NCBI GenBank assembly: GCA_016712665.1
Contig: JADJQP010000004.1
Location: 62,001-126,000, forward strand
Reading direction: 5' to 3'
Length of the DNA: 64,000 nt
From: Bacteroidota bacterium
GTDB lineage: Bacteria > Bacteroidota > Bacteroidia > Chitinophagales > Chitinophagaceae
The translations under genes were made by a program, and so were the position numbers. This document shows, piece by piece, positions 7,708 to 17,102 of this stretch (the first letter of the stretch is position 1; each line of letters begins with the position of its first letter). The notes below the pieces were generated by a model. It saw only the letters and a list, made by a program, of their open reading frames with translations. It made no database searches and was not told where the DNA came from.

Positions 7708-9245
7708 CCCCAATTTTCTCGATCTAAACTCCGATACTGTATGGCCTCGGCCAGATGCTCTGTCCGAATTTCAGCTGAGCCTGCAAGGTCGGCAATGGTG
7801 CGCGATACTTTTAAGATTCTATCATAAGCCCGTGCCGACAAGTTGAGCCGTTCCATAGCGGTTTTGAGTAAATTTTGTCCTGCTTGATTGATGATACAAA
7901 TTTCCTGTAATTGCTTACTACTAATTTGTGCATTCGCATAAACGCCTTCATGGTTTTTGTATCGTACTTCCTGAATCTGTCTCGCCTGAATTACGCGTGC
8001 TCGAATATCTTCACTATTTTCGCTGGAGGTTGTTTTTGCAGCAGACAATTCAGAAAATGGAACGGGAGTTACTTCTACATGCAAGTCAATTCGATCTAAA
8101 AGCGGGCCCGAAATTTTATTGAGATATTTTTGTACGGTTCCTGGTGGACAACTGCATTCTTTTTCGGGATGATTAAAATAACCGCAGGGACAAGGATTCA
8201 TACTGGCCACCAACATAAAGCTTGCCGGATAATCAATGGACATCTTAGCCCGTGAAATAGTTACCCTTCGTTCTTCCATCGGTTGCCGCATTACTTCTAA
8301 AACGGTGCGTTTAAACTCAGGCAGTTCATCCAGAAATAAAACTCCATTATGCGCCAAAGATATTTCACCAGGTTGAGGAGTACCACCACCTCCCACTAAT
8401 GCCACATCGCTGATGGTATGGTGTGGCGAACGGAATGGTCGTTTAGAAACCAAGGTGGCATTTTCGGGAAGCTTACCAGCCACCGAATGAATTTTGGTAG
8501 TTTCCAAGGCTTCGGTAAGTGATAAGGGCGGTAAGATGGATGGAAGCCTTTTGGCCAACATGGTTTTACCGGCACCCGGCGGACCGATTAAAATTACATT
8601 ATGGCCTCCGGCGGCAGAAATCTCCAAAGCCCGCTTAATATTTTCTTGTCCTTTCACATCACAAAAATCAATTTCAAAATCATATTGCGAATGAAAAAAT
8701 TCATCGCGGGTATCCACCTGAACGGCTTCAATTTTTTTAAATCCGTTGAGATGGTCTATTAGTTCATTGATATGCGAAATACCAAATACAGGTAGGTTAT
8801 TTACCATGCCTGCTTCCCGCGCATTTTGTATGGGTACAAATAATCCTTCAAAGCCTTCCTTGCGTGCTTGAATGGCAATAGGCAAAGCCCCTTTAATGGG
8901 AAGTATGCTTCCGTCCAAAGAAAGTTCGCCCATAATAATATACTTCTGCAAATCGTCTATCCGAACTTGCTCCGTAGCTCCTAAAATGCCAATGGCTATG
9001 GGCAGGTCGAAGGCACTGCCTGATTTTTTGATATCAGCCGGCGACAAATTCACAATTACTTTGATACGTGGAAACCGATAGCCGTTATTTTTTAAGGCGC
9101 TTTCCACCCGATGCTGACTTTCTTTTACAGCATTATCAGGAAGTCCGACCACAAAAAATTTCAGCCCATCCAATACGTCTACCTCAGTACTTATGGTGAT
9201 GGCATCTACTCCATACACTGCACTGGCAAATAGCTTTACCATCAT
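7701..9245 (-). CDS. comM: YifB/ComM-family magnesium-chelatase-like AAA+ ATPase
   Basis: A 514-residue protein of the YifB/ComM family, with the usual length (about 510). It has an N-terminal Lon-substrate-like domain, then an AAA+ module with Walker A GPPGAGKTM and Walker B GVLFLDELPEF. A CPCGYFNHPEKECSC zinc-finger-like segment and the C-terminal MCM-like domain with GSAEIRTEHLAEAIQYR follow. In naturally transformable bacteria ComM is a hexameric helicase that promotes branch migration during recombination of incoming DNA. The gene is complete and monocistronic, and ends in the heptamer repeat. Confidence 0.92.
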   Translation of the reverse strand: MMVKLFASAVYGVDAITISTEVDVLDGLKFFVVGLPDNAVKESQHRVESALKNNGYRFPRIKVIVNLSPADIKKSGSAFDLPIAIGILGATEQVRIDDLQKYIIMGELSLDGSILPIKGALPIAIQARKEGFEGLFVPIQNAREAGMVNNLPVFGISHINELIDHLNGFKKIEAVQVDTRDEFFHSQYDFEIDFCDVKGQENIKRALEISAAGGHNVILIGPPGAGKTMLAKRLPSILPPLSLTEALETTKIHSVAGKLPENATLVSKRPFRSPHHTISDVALVGGGGTPQPGEISLAHNGVLFLDELPEFKRTVLEVMRQPMEERRVTISRAKMSIDYPASFMLVASMNPCPCGYFNHPEKECSCPPGTVQKYLNKISGPLLDRIDLHVEVTPVPFSELSAAKTTSSENSEDIRARVIQARQIQEVRYKNHEGVYANAQISSKQLQEICIINQAGQNLLKTAMERLNLSARAYDRILKVSRTIADLAGSAEIRTEHLAEAIQYRSLDRENWGS

Positions 9246-9324
9246 AACGTTTTCAATTACAAGGGTAAATATAAATCAATGCAAAACAAAAAAAATGGAT
9301 GTCTAAAGTTTCTGAATAAAATAA

Positions 9325-10173
9325 TCAAAGAGCAAATCGCTTGATCATTTCAACCAAAACAAGGGCATGCTCACCATACAACATGGTTTGATGATTTCCC
9401 TTCATGGAAACATAGGTAGCGTTTTTCATGGTGGCATGGGTTTCGATTGCTAGTGCTTCAGGAAGTAGTGGCATCCCCATTGTATAGGCGTCTGTAGCAT
9501 TTACCAGCACAACGTTCTGGGAAATATTTTCAAAATACCTTGCCCAAGGTTCTTTTGAAATCGCAATTGCTACTTCTACGATGTCTTTCAAATTGCTACG
9601 GGGTTGAACCGAATTATCACTGTTTACTTTCACATCAGCCTGGTAATAACTCAACATGGCATCGTCCCAAAAGGTACAATAGGGCGCTGACCGAATCGTG
9701 CTCAGATAGTTTTCGAAATGAATACAGGTTTTATCAAGGCGTGACAAGGCAGATCCCAACATTTCTGCAGCCTTGGGATTCATTTTCGGTGCCGCATCCA
9801 AAATTATGACTTTTGTGAATCGCTCCGGAAAATGAAACGCCAAATAGGTTGCCATCAACCCACCAAAGGAATGCCCACAAAGCATTATAGCATCTATCTT
9901 CAACAAATCAAGCAAGCCCATTATGTCTTGCGCATGATCTTCAATTCCGTAACGCAATGCTTGTTTGGAACTAAGACCCCTCCCCCTAAAATCAACACTG
10001 ATCAGTGAAAAGTTTTCTGCCAGTCCGGCCTTTACCAAACCATCAAAGGCATGTGCATTGGCGGTAAGACCATGCATTAGTAACAATGGCGGTTCGGCAT
10101 TTTTATATTCAATAAAATGCAAATCAATCCCATTTACCTTTACAATATTTTCTGAAAAATTAAAATGTGTCAT
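9325..10173 (-). CDS. Alpha/beta hydrolase
   Basis: A 282-residue alpha/beta-hydrolase from the ATG at 10173. An upstream in-frame ATG at 10218 would overlap the preceding gene by 34 bases. The oxyanion-hole region reads LLMHGLTANAHAFDGL and the nucleophile elbow is GHSFGG (Ser at about residue 95). The catalytic acid is likely in the strand FTKVIILDAAPK or later, and the His in GNHQTML near residue 260. It starts 11 bases after the short-chain dehydrogenase gene, so the two are probably co-transcribed. The substrate is unknown; esters or thioesters linked to hydroxy-acid metabolism would fit the neighbour but are not shown. Confidence 0.82.
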   Translation of the reverse strand: MTHFNFSENIVKVNGIDLHFIEYKNAEPPLLLMHGLTANAHAFDGLVKAGLAENFSLISVDFRGRGLSSKQALRYGIEDHAQDIMGLLDLLKIDAIMLCGHSFGGLMATYLAFHFPERFTKVIILDAAPKMNPKAAEMLGSALSRLDKTCIHFENYLSTIRSAPYCTFWDDAMLSYYQADVKVNSDNSVQPRSNLKDIVEVAIAISKEPWARYFENISQNVVLVNATDAYTMGMPLLPEALAIETHATMKNATYVSMKGNHQTMLYGEHALVLVEMIKRFAL

Positions 10174-10184
10174 AAGGAAACGAT

Positions 10185-10967
10185 TTATTGTGCCGACCAT
10201 CCCGCATCGATGGGCCATGTTACACCTGTGATGGTACGCGCCTCTTCAGCAGCTAAAAACAAAACCGTTTTCGCAATCAATTCCATTGGAATAAATTCCT
10301 TAAGAGCCTGCTTCGATAGCATTACCTTTTCTACCACTTCCTCTGCCGTCATTTGATTTACGTTCATTTGATTGGCGATTTGCCCTTCTACAATGGCAGT
10401 ATGTACATATCCAGGACAAATAGCATTGCAGGTAATATTATAGGGAACCCCTTCTAAGGCGATAGTTTTGGTGAGTCCGTTCAAACCATGCTTGGAAGCT
10501 ACATAGGCACTCTTATTTTCAGAAGCAACAAGACTATGTGCAGAGGAAATATTAATAATTCTTCCAAACTGATTTGCTTTCATTTGAGGCCAAACGGCCT
10601 TGGTCAAATGAAACGCTGCAGATAAATTTACAGCAATAATAGCATCCCATTTGTCTTCCGGAAATTCTTCTATGGAACTTACAAATTGGATACCGGCATT
10701 GTTCACTAAAATATCAATGCGGCCAAAATGTTCGATTGCCTCTCTCACCATGTTTCGAAGAGCGGACGGGTCCATCATATTGGATGCTGAAAAGAGATAC
10801 TTAATTTTATATTTTGCAGCCAAGTCGGCGGCGATTTCAGCTCCATTAGGTTCGAGACCATTGAAAACAATTTGATATCCTAACTGCGCAAAGGCTTCCG
10901 CAATGGCTTTGCCAATACCTGCTGTGCTACCTGTAATTAATACGGTTCTATTTGCTATTCTTTCCAA
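10185..10967 (-). CDS. Short-chain dehydrogenase, 3-hydroxybutyrate dehydrogenase-like
   Basis: A 260-residue classical SDR. The cofactor motif TGSTAGIG is near residue 11, NNAG near 89, and the catalytic pair YVASK near 155. The C-terminal region with CPGYVHTAIVEGQI, KQALKEFIPMELIA and GVTWPIDAGWSAQ strongly resembles NAD-dependent D-3-hydroxybutyrate dehydrogenase. That enzyme interconverts 3-hydroxybutyrate and acetoacetate. The only visible start is TTG at 10967; there is no in-frame ATG immediately upstream, so either TTG is used or an indel hides the start. It overlaps nothing and is followed by the alpha/beta hydrolase. Confidence 0.83.
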   Translation of the reverse strand: MERIANRTVLITGSTAGIGKAIAEAFAQLGYQIVFNGLEPNGAEIAADLAAKYKIKYLFSASNMMDPSALRNMVREAIEHFGRIDILVNNAGIQFVSSIEEFPEDKWDAIIAVNLSAAFHLTKAVWPQMKANQFGRIINISSAHSLVASENKSAYVASKHGLNGLTKTIALEGVPYNITCNAICPGYVHTAIVEGQIANQMNVNQMTAEEVVEKVMLSKQALKEFIPMELIAKTVLFLAAEEARTITGVTWPIDAGWSAQ

Positions 10968-11012
10968 AATGATGAGGCGATTTTTTGAATGAAGATATTG
11001 AAAGAAAATCGT

Positions 11013-12884
11013 TTATTCATCTTTTTTGTTGGCCTCTCGTTCCAATATTTCACCTGACTTTGGTTTAGAAATATCCCCCTTGTTTACGAATCGATAAACG
11101 GGATATAAATTGTGGGCCGATTCATAGTAAGGTGAATTCTTGTATACAAAGTCTAATTGGTCAGACGCACTTTTTGCAAAGGCTGTATCGTTCTCTTGTT
11201 TTTCTAATAGTTGTACCTTTAGTTCAGGATGTTGTTGCAAGTATTCAGCCGCCAAGTCTTCATACGCATAATCGCTATACCCTTCTTTCTGCACCAAAAT
11301 GGCATCAAAATAGTTCCAAGCAAAATAACTATCCTCGCCAATAGGCTCCAAAACCTCTATAATGAATCGCTTCCGCATCTGTTGCAGTGGAATGAAATAA
11401 TCCCCCTTCCTAAATTTTTGTTGAATGATTTTTCGGCTAACGGAAATACGTGAATTGCTATGGTGACCTTCATAACATCTGGCAGCCATCGCACAGTCGG
11501 TAATAGAATAGGCTTCTACAGAGATAATGGTATCACGAGCCAAGCGATGCATTTGAACGTGATTCAGTTGCAATAATTCAATCACCTTCCACCATCCCTG
11601 CGGAATGATATAAGCCTCGGGCGCCTCTACAAAAGCTGAAGGAAGATAGTAATTGTGAAAAGGTATTACTTCGGTATAAGGGGCGGTACGGTCGTAGTAA
11701 TGAACGGGCAAACCCGATACGGCACTTGTTTTCGTTTTATATGCATAGCCCTCAAAGTGTAGCTTGGTATGCTGTGTGGTATCTAGTTTCCAATGTAAGG
11801 GAAACGCTGATTGGGCCAAAGCATTTTCATGTGCTGCTTTCCGAAGCGAACGTATTTCTTCGGAATGCGATACGGCGAAATCAATAATGCTTTTCATCAA
11901 TTCATAGGTGGCTTCTACTCGTTGCGGATAGGGTTTGAGCATATGAGATTCGATGGTAAAACCAAAGGTGTGAAACAAAGTGGCATAACCGGTACTATAT
12001 CTTGGGGAATCAAAAAATTGCGGCCAGCCATTTTTAGCATCTCTACCCCACACATTTACATACGGAATCATAGGAAAATGTTTTTCTTTCATCGAGGTAT
12101 ATAATGCCGGCTCAAAAATGGTATGAAGATAGGTTCCCATTTCAGCTCCCAACTTATTGTGTTGCGAAGTGGCTAGCGTCATAATATTCGGATAATCGGC
12201 TCCGTCACTCACATGATTGTCAATCAAAATATCGGGCAAAACCCATTGAAATATCTCAGCAAATGCCCGTGCTTCCTTGCTGTCGCACTTGATAAAATCG
12301 CGATTGAGATCCAAGTTTTGCGAATTGCCTCTTGAGCCAAAAGCCTCCGGTCCATTTTGATCGACACGAAAATAGGGACTTCGATTCAAGCAACCTCCGA
12401 TATTGTATACAGGAATGAATGCAAGGGTTACCTGCTGAGGCAATTTGTCGGCACTTGCAACCAAGTCGCGCACCAGCATCATAGAGGCGTCTATACCATC
12501 CGGCTCTCCGGGATGAATTCCGTTATTAACCAATATTACAACCTCTTCGTCCCGCTGCCAATCTTTGCGATTAAACAGGCCCTTGCTATTGACTAACACT
12601 AGATGCAAGGGCAAACCGGCATCGGTCATTCCCATTTCAATGATTGATACACTTTCATATTGTTCATCAAGTTCTTTATAAAATTGTATACATTCCTCAT
12701 AGGTAGCTGTGTAGTTCTTGCCATTTTGTTCATAGGGTGTTATTTGTGCGTTCGCATTCAAACCAATGGTAAACAAAATTAAAAAAATTGCCTGCTGAAA
12801 CAGGGACGGCCTCCTAAGTAAATGGAAGGCCCACTGCGGCATTGGATAGGATGCAATATCTATGGGTTTTATTTTAAGTATCAT
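11013..12884 (-). CDS. M14-family zinc carboxypeptidase, exported
   Basis: A 623-residue protein from the ATG at 12884; an in-frame start at 12977 would add 31 unusual residues before the signal sequence. A hydrophobic segment near residues 28-45 ends GLNANAQ and looks like a signal peptide. The peptidase domain has the zinc motif HPGEPDG (His and Glu ligands), a third zinc ligand in ILIDNHVSDG, and the catalytic Glu in GFTIESHML, the order expected for M14. The C-terminal 250 residues form an additional all-beta region without recognised motifs. It ends in a Lys/Glu-rich tail. It probably cleaves peptides or peptidoglycan stem peptides in the periplasm; the substrate is unknown. Confidence 0.85.
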   Translation of the reverse strand: MILKIKPIDIASYPMPQWAFHLLRRPSLFQQAIFLILFTIGLNANAQITPYEQNGKNYTATYEECIQFYKELDEQYESVSIIEMGMTDAGLPLHLVLVNSKGLFNRKDWQRDEEVVILVNNGIHPGEPDGIDASMMLVRDLVASADKLPQQVTLAFIPVYNIGGCLNRSPYFRVDQNGPEAFGSRGNSQNLDLNRDFIKCDSKEARAFAEIFQWVLPDILIDNHVSDGADYPNIMTLATSQHNKLGAEMGTYLHTIFEPALYTSMKEKHFPMIPYVNVWGRDAKNGWPQFFDSPRYSTGYATLFHTFGFTIESHMLKPYPQRVEATYELMKSIIDFAVSHSEEIRSLRKAAHENALAQSAFPLHWKLDTTQHTKLHFEGYAYKTKTSAVSGLPVHYYDRTAPYTEVIPFHNYYLPSAFVEAPEAYIIPQGWWKVIELLQLNHVQMHRLARDTIISVEAYSITDCAMAARCYEGHHSNSRISVSRKIIQQKFRKGDYFIPLQQMRKRFIIEVLEPIGEDSYFAWNYFDAILVQKEGYSDYAYEDLAAEYLQQHPELKVQLLEKQENDTAFAKSASDQLDFVYKNSPYYESAHNLYPVYRFVNKGDISKPKSGEILEREANKKDE

Positions 12885-12890
12885 TATTTT

Positions 12891-13066
12891 GTTTCTATTA
12901 GTAATTATTGCAAATTGTTGAACTAAACGGTTTAGGTATTGACAAGGGTGGAGTATTTGAAAAAGTCGGTCCAACATTTACACAAATGCCCAATAGAATT
13001 ACAAATATTGTGTTTTCTGTTTGCAGCCCCACTATCGCCAATGTGAGGTTATGTGGCTTATTATTG
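12891..13066. other. Non-coding flank of the glycosyltransferase gene
   Basis: A 176-base region that reads open on both strands over short stretches but has no convincing gene. It resembles, by memory only, non-coding cassette flanks seen in other Bacteroidota genomes. ACAGAAAAC occurs here (minus strand, about 13014-13022) and again just upstream of the glycosyltransferase start (minus strand, about 14334-14342), forming short direct repeats around the gene. Confidence 0.3.
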
Positions 13067-14329
13067 TTACACATTAAAGTATTTTTCAATTTCAGTTATT
13101 GCTTGGTCAAGCCCATTTTCGTCTCTGATTTGTTGTCCAATTTTCGCAACATTTCTTTTGATTTCGTCTGTTTCTATATTTTGAATGGCCGAAATAAGCT
13201 TGTCGGCTGATACCGTTTTAACCGGGATATGAACTCCTAATTTCTTACTCTCAACTATTTTCCCCCAAGTTGGCTGGTCTGTATAAAAAGAAACAATGAT
13301 TACAGGCAAATTGTGGCGTAACATAGTTGCCAAAGTTCCTGCTCCACCATGAAAAATACCTAGTTGGCACTTTGGTAAAATAGTTTCGTGATTTACATAC
13401 TTGGTTACAAATAAATTTTCATGTTTAGGTAAATGGTTGAACTGTGACCAGCCCGTACAAAACAAAATTCGTTTATTGGTTTTCTCTAAAACTTCTTTCA
13501 AAATTTTGGAAATTTTCTCAGTGTTCCCAACTCCATTACTTCCGAAACCGATATAAATTGGTTTGTCGCCAGTAGATAACCATTCTGAAAGTTCTATTGG
13601 TGTTTGGTCTAAATAATGGGTTTCTCTATTTTGTTTTGGAATATTTATAAACCCAGTTATTTTATGGTGGCTTTCCCAGTCTTTAGGTTGTGCGATTAAT
13701 GACTGACTTAAACAATATAAATCCAGTATTTTCTGTTTGTCAAGATACGTTATAACATTCTCTTTTAACTCAGGCAAACCAAGTTCTTTTCTATACTCAT
13801 TCGTGTCTTGTTTTATGAATTTCCAAAAGAACCCTTGTGCTATTTTGTAAGTAAGTTTATTATACCAAGGAAAGTTAAAAAAATCAAAGTCACCCAATGG
13901 GAACTCGGTTGTTGGAACAACTGGTGGCATAAAATAAGTTAATGCCACCTTCTTACACTGCTTTTCTGCAAGGGCACTTACAATGGGCAACGTCATTGAG
14001 TTGGCAATGATAAAATCAACTTTTGAAATAGCTTCCAAATAACTTTTTCGCAATGTCTCTCTATTCTCTTGAAGAACCTTAAAATAATACTTCATCAATT
14101 TTATTGAGTTCTCGGTTTGCAAAATACGTTGTCCTTCTATCGAGTTCATCATTGTTTCGGCATTTCCCCAAAGTGGTTGAAAAGATACGCCAAAGCCTTC
14201 CACAAAGTCCTTGAAATCTTCAGTTGCTGAAAGGCTTACGTTGTGTCCTCTATCTTTAAGTTCAAGTGCTAATGCAATGTATGGTTGCAAGTCGCCTCTT
14301 GTTCCGTACGTAAATATTCCTATGTTCAT
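13067..14329 (-). CDS. MGT-type (GT1) UDP-glycosyltransferase
   Basis: A 420-residue GT-B glycosyltransferase. The N-terminal Rossmann half begins MNIGIFTYGTRGDLQPY with the GTRGD loop of sterol/macrolide glucosyltransferases. The C-terminal half has PIYIGFGSNGV and the donor-binding stretch FHGGAGTLATMLRHNLPVI (about residues 328-346), where His and the Gly-Gly pair bind the nucleotide-sugar. Length fits the family. It would glycosylate a lipid or small secondary metabolite. Codon choice looks more A/T-rich than the neighbours, and short direct repeats flank the gene, hinting at acquisition. No biosynthetic partner lies nearby. Confidence 0.82.
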   Translation of the reverse strand: MNIGIFTYGTRGDLQPYIALALELKDRGHNVSLSATEDFKDFVEGFGVSFQPLWGNAETMMNSIEGQRILQTENSIKLMKYYFKVLQENRETLRKSYLEAISKVDFIIANSMTLPIVSALAEKQCKKVALTYFMPPVVPTTEFPLGDFDFFNFPWYNKLTYKIAQGFFWKFIKQDTNEYRKELGLPELKENVITYLDKQKILDLYCLSQSLIAQPKDWESHHKITGFINIPKQNRETHYLDQTPIELSEWLSTGDKPIYIGFGSNGVGNTEKISKILKEVLEKTNKRILFCTGWSQFNHLPKHENLFVTKYVNHETILPKCQLGIFHGGAGTLATMLRHNLPVIIVSFYTDQPTWGKIVESKKLGVHIPVKTVSADKLISAIQNIETDEIKRNVAKIGQQIRDENGLDQAITEIEKYFNV

Positions 14330-14401
14330 GTAACGTTTTCTGTCAATTTGCGAGTAGTCATAATTTGGTACATAAAAATCTCGATAAAATGGTGAATCCA
14401 G

Positions 14402-14725
14402 TTACAATTTTGCAAGCATTGAAATCACTTTCTTGCGATTGGGATGATCCACCTTCAGTTCAAAAAAAATATCGTCTAGTATGTGCAACTTACCGGCATC
14501 ACGGGCAAAATCTTTTTTTAGTCCTTCAATTATTTGATTGATGTAGGCCTCCGTATTGGATTTGACCTCTGGTATCTCCTCCTCAAAAAAAAGAAGGATT
14601 TGATCATGCAATACCGACACCTTGGTAGCCGCCGTAAAATGAAAATTTCTATAACCCTTGAATTGCGATCGTTTTACACCCGCACCAAAAAAGGACAACA
14701 GCAATTTAATGAATTGGGGTACCAT
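14402..14725 (-). CDS. Hypothetical 107-residue protein
   Basis: No family was recognised. The protein starts with a short hydrophobic stretch (VPQFIKLLLSFFGAGV) and then a mostly helical, charged sequence ending VDHPNRKKVISMLAKL. There is no signal cleavage site, metal motif or catalytic motif. It lies between the glycosyltransferase and the PQQ-propeller gene, on the same strand, with 72- and 57-base gaps. The coding call rests on length and amino-acid composition alone. Confidence 0.5.
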   Translation of the reverse strand: MVPQFIKLLLSFFGAGVKRSQFKGYRNFHFTAATKVSVLHDQILLFFEEEIPEVKSNTEAYINQIIEGLKKDFARDAGKLHILDDIFFELKVDHPNRKKVISMLAKL

Positions 14726-14782
14726 GAAAAACGGTGAAAAAAATTACATCAACTGACAAAAAGATTCGATATTGCTACCGAT

Positions 14783-15891
14783 CTAGTATTTACTCATACC
14801 GCTTTCCGTTGAGAACGCCCCTGCCTTTAAATCATCAACAATGGGGGAACCTTGAGAATTGGCATTCATAAATTGTTTCCAAACCAATTGACCATCCCTT
14901 GCATCTACACAATAAATATACCTGTCAAATGAAGTAAAGTACACCAAATCCCCAAATACCACAGGCGAAGATTTAATAAGGCTACCTGCAGGATATTTCC
15001 ATAGTAGCGTTCCGCTTACGTGATCGATTGCATAGAGGTTAAAATCATAACTTCCTACGAGTACTGTGTTGGTGGCTTCATGAATGGTAGGCGATGAATT
15101 GACACGTTCCAAAGTGTGGTACTTCCAGCGCAATAACCCCGATATGGTATCAATACAATAGATATCATAATCCGTGGCGCCAATCAAGCACATACCTCCG
15201 TAAATCATGGGTGAGGATTCCACCTTATCACCGGTTTGATAACTCCATATTGGAGAACCATCTGATGCTTTAATTGCATAAACGAATTTATCTTGCGCCC
15301 CGTAAACACAACCCCATTGCTAACTCTGGGAGATGATTTAATAGAACCGGCTACCACCGCCGGAGATTGCCACACATTATTGCCACTTAAATCAACACAG
15401 TGTATTTTATCGCCAATACCAAGGAAAATTTTGTCATTGGAAACTTGTGGCGAACTTGTGCAAGGCGCGGCTCCATCATAGGCCCATATTTGTGACAAGG
15501 TAGTATCATAGCAATACAATTTATCTGCAGCAATATAAATACGACCGTTAAAAGCAGTGATAGCTAAGGTACTGGGAAATCCGGTATTGGTAGATCGCGC
15601 AATTTCTCCGGTAAGAATATCGATGGAATACAAAAAATTTGCATCCGTATGGACATAAATTCTTTTCCGATAAAGTACCGGGGTGCCTTTGCAGGAGCCA
15701 TTTAAAATGACTTCCCATTTTTTTGCTCCATTAATGGCATTATAACTAATGAAGTTGTTATTGTCTGTCGATACATAAACGGCCTCCTCACGATCTTTTG
15801 TTAAAGGAGGGTCAGTACTTTTTGTTTTTCCGCAGGAAGCAAAAAAAGCAGATAATGTGATGGCTACAAATATGTTTAATAGATTTCTCAT
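14783..15891 (-). CDS. PQQ-like beta-propeller lipoprotein (frameshifted)
   Basis: Two overlapping frames form one gene of 369 residues once one G is added to the run at 15298-15301 (plus-strand CCCC). The join then reads VVFTG-AQDKFVYAIKASDG. The N-terminus from the ATG at 15891 is a lipoprotein signal ending FFASCGK. The rest is a series of blades of about 40 residues with the pattern VYxIDxxTGxxxWxY and SSPxVxxGxVYxG, as in BamB-like and PQQ-dependent propellers. No catalytic residues of a quinoprotein dehydrogenase are evident, so a binding or scaffold role is likelier. An ATG at 15921 is less likely because it precedes the signal peptide. Homopolymer error and recent pseudogenisation cannot be separated here. 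Confidence 0.75.
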
Positions 15892-15981
15892 TGGATACAA
15901 AATATCTTTACTAATAAACAAATATAAGTTAAAATAGCTTAAATAATAAATGTATGAAGGTTTTTATTAAAAAATGGCCAT

Positions 15982-16574
15982 TTACTTTTCACGAAAAAGA
16001 ACCACAAATTCAACACGACGATTTTTATCGCGACCTTCGGTTGTACTATTATCTGCAATGGGGGATAAGGCCCCAAGTCCCCATGAGGTTAGCCGTCCAC
16101 CAGCAACACCTTGTTCTGTGAGAATATTTTTTATATGTAGTGCTCGAAGTCGTGAAAGTTCCCGATTTTTGTTGGCATCTCCAATATTGTCGGTATGACC
16201 CGAAATCAAAATATTTGTTTTGAAATACTTCTTGAGCAGGATCGCAAATTTTTCTAAGGAGGGTCTATACTCTGATGATGGCTCATTTCCACCAGACTTA
16301 TAAACAATATTGGAAGGGAACAGCACTTTTATACTATCTTCAATCATCACCACCTCTGCTTCTTCCAAGGTACTCTTCAATTCAGTATAAGTCTTTTGAA
16401 AATATTCCCTTTACGAAATGGGTTCGCCTACCATTTTCTTGGGAGGGGAGGCAGGTTGTATACTTTCGGCGCATTGGTATAAGGCTCATGCGACTTGCCA
16501 TAATTATAGCAAGAATTCAGAAAAACCAATCCTGCAAAGAGAGGAATGAACAAAAGGACCTTCTGTATTTTCAT
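15982..16574 (-). pseudogene. OmpA-domain lipoprotein, broken copy
   Basis: The N-terminal lipoprotein signal (from ATG 16574, ending VFLNSCYN) stops at a TAG. The OmpA-like domain continues in another frame and is itself preceded by an in-frame TAA (at about 16410). The domain has the peptidoglycan-binding signature ISGHTDNIGDANKNRELSRL and ends NRRVEFVVLF. One added base gives 198 codons, but the TAA would remain, so there are at least two lesions. It aligns along its whole length with the intact neighbour at 16587-17102 (for example EDSIKVLFP against EDSIKMIFP), indicating tandem duplication followed by decay of this copy, unless both lesions are sequence errors. Confidence 0.65.
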
Positions 16575-16586
16575 TAATAGATATTT

Positions 16587-17102
16587 TTAAATACGCTCTT
16601 TCGGGTATAATAATACAAATTCTACTCTTCTGTTTCGGGCTTTTCCCTGTTCGGTGTCATTAGAATCTCTTGGCATTCGTGCACCAAATCCCCAAACAAA
16701 GATTCTTTTTGGATACACCTTGCTTTTCACCAATATTTGTTTTGCACTTTCAGCTCGTAGTTTTGAAAGTTGTTTATTTACCTGCTCTTCTCCGGTATTG
16801 TCTGTATGTCCATTGATCAGAATATTTACTTTTTCATACTTGTTTATTACGGTAGACAATTTAGTTAATCGTTCAAAGAAGGTGGTTTTAATTTGAGCAG
16901 ACCCAATTTCGAAAATGATATCATCCGGAAATATCATTTTAATACTGTCCTCAAATAATATAAGTTCTGTATTTGGAAAACTATCTTTCATTTCCTGATA
17001 AAGCCCTGCGATATACTTTTGTTTTTTCTTTTTCGAAATTCTGCACGAAGACAAGGAAACAAAAGCCACAAAGCTCAGAAGGAGAAATAAGGAATTTTTC
17101 AT
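16587..17102 (-). CDS. OmpA-family peptidoglycan-associated lipoprotein
   Basis: A 171-residue protein with a lipoprotein signal ending SLSSCRIS (Cys20), a Lys-rich linker, and an OmpA C-terminal domain (about residues 50-168). The hallmark helix is LINGHTDNTGEEQVNKQLSKLRA, followed by GFGARMPRDSN and NRRVEFVLLYP. Members bind the diaminopimelate of peptidoglycan and tether the outer membrane. Its ATG directly follows the repaired stop codon of korA with no gap, suggesting translational coupling. It is the intact paralogue of the broken gene at 15982-16574. Confidence 0.85.
   Translation of the reverse strand: MKNSLFLLLSFVAFVSLSSCRISKKKKQKYIAGLYQEMKDSFPNTELILFEDSIKMIFPDDIIFEIGSAQIKTTFFERLTKLSTVINKYEKVNILINGHTDNTGEEQVNKQLSKLRAESAKQILVKSKVYPKRIFVWGFGARMPRDSNDTEQGKARNRRVEFVLLYPKERI

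Noticed and set aside
12908..13210. A 100-residue plus-strand frame
   Set aside because: Two thirds overlap the glycosyltransferase antisense or the non-coding flank; composition is not protein-like.
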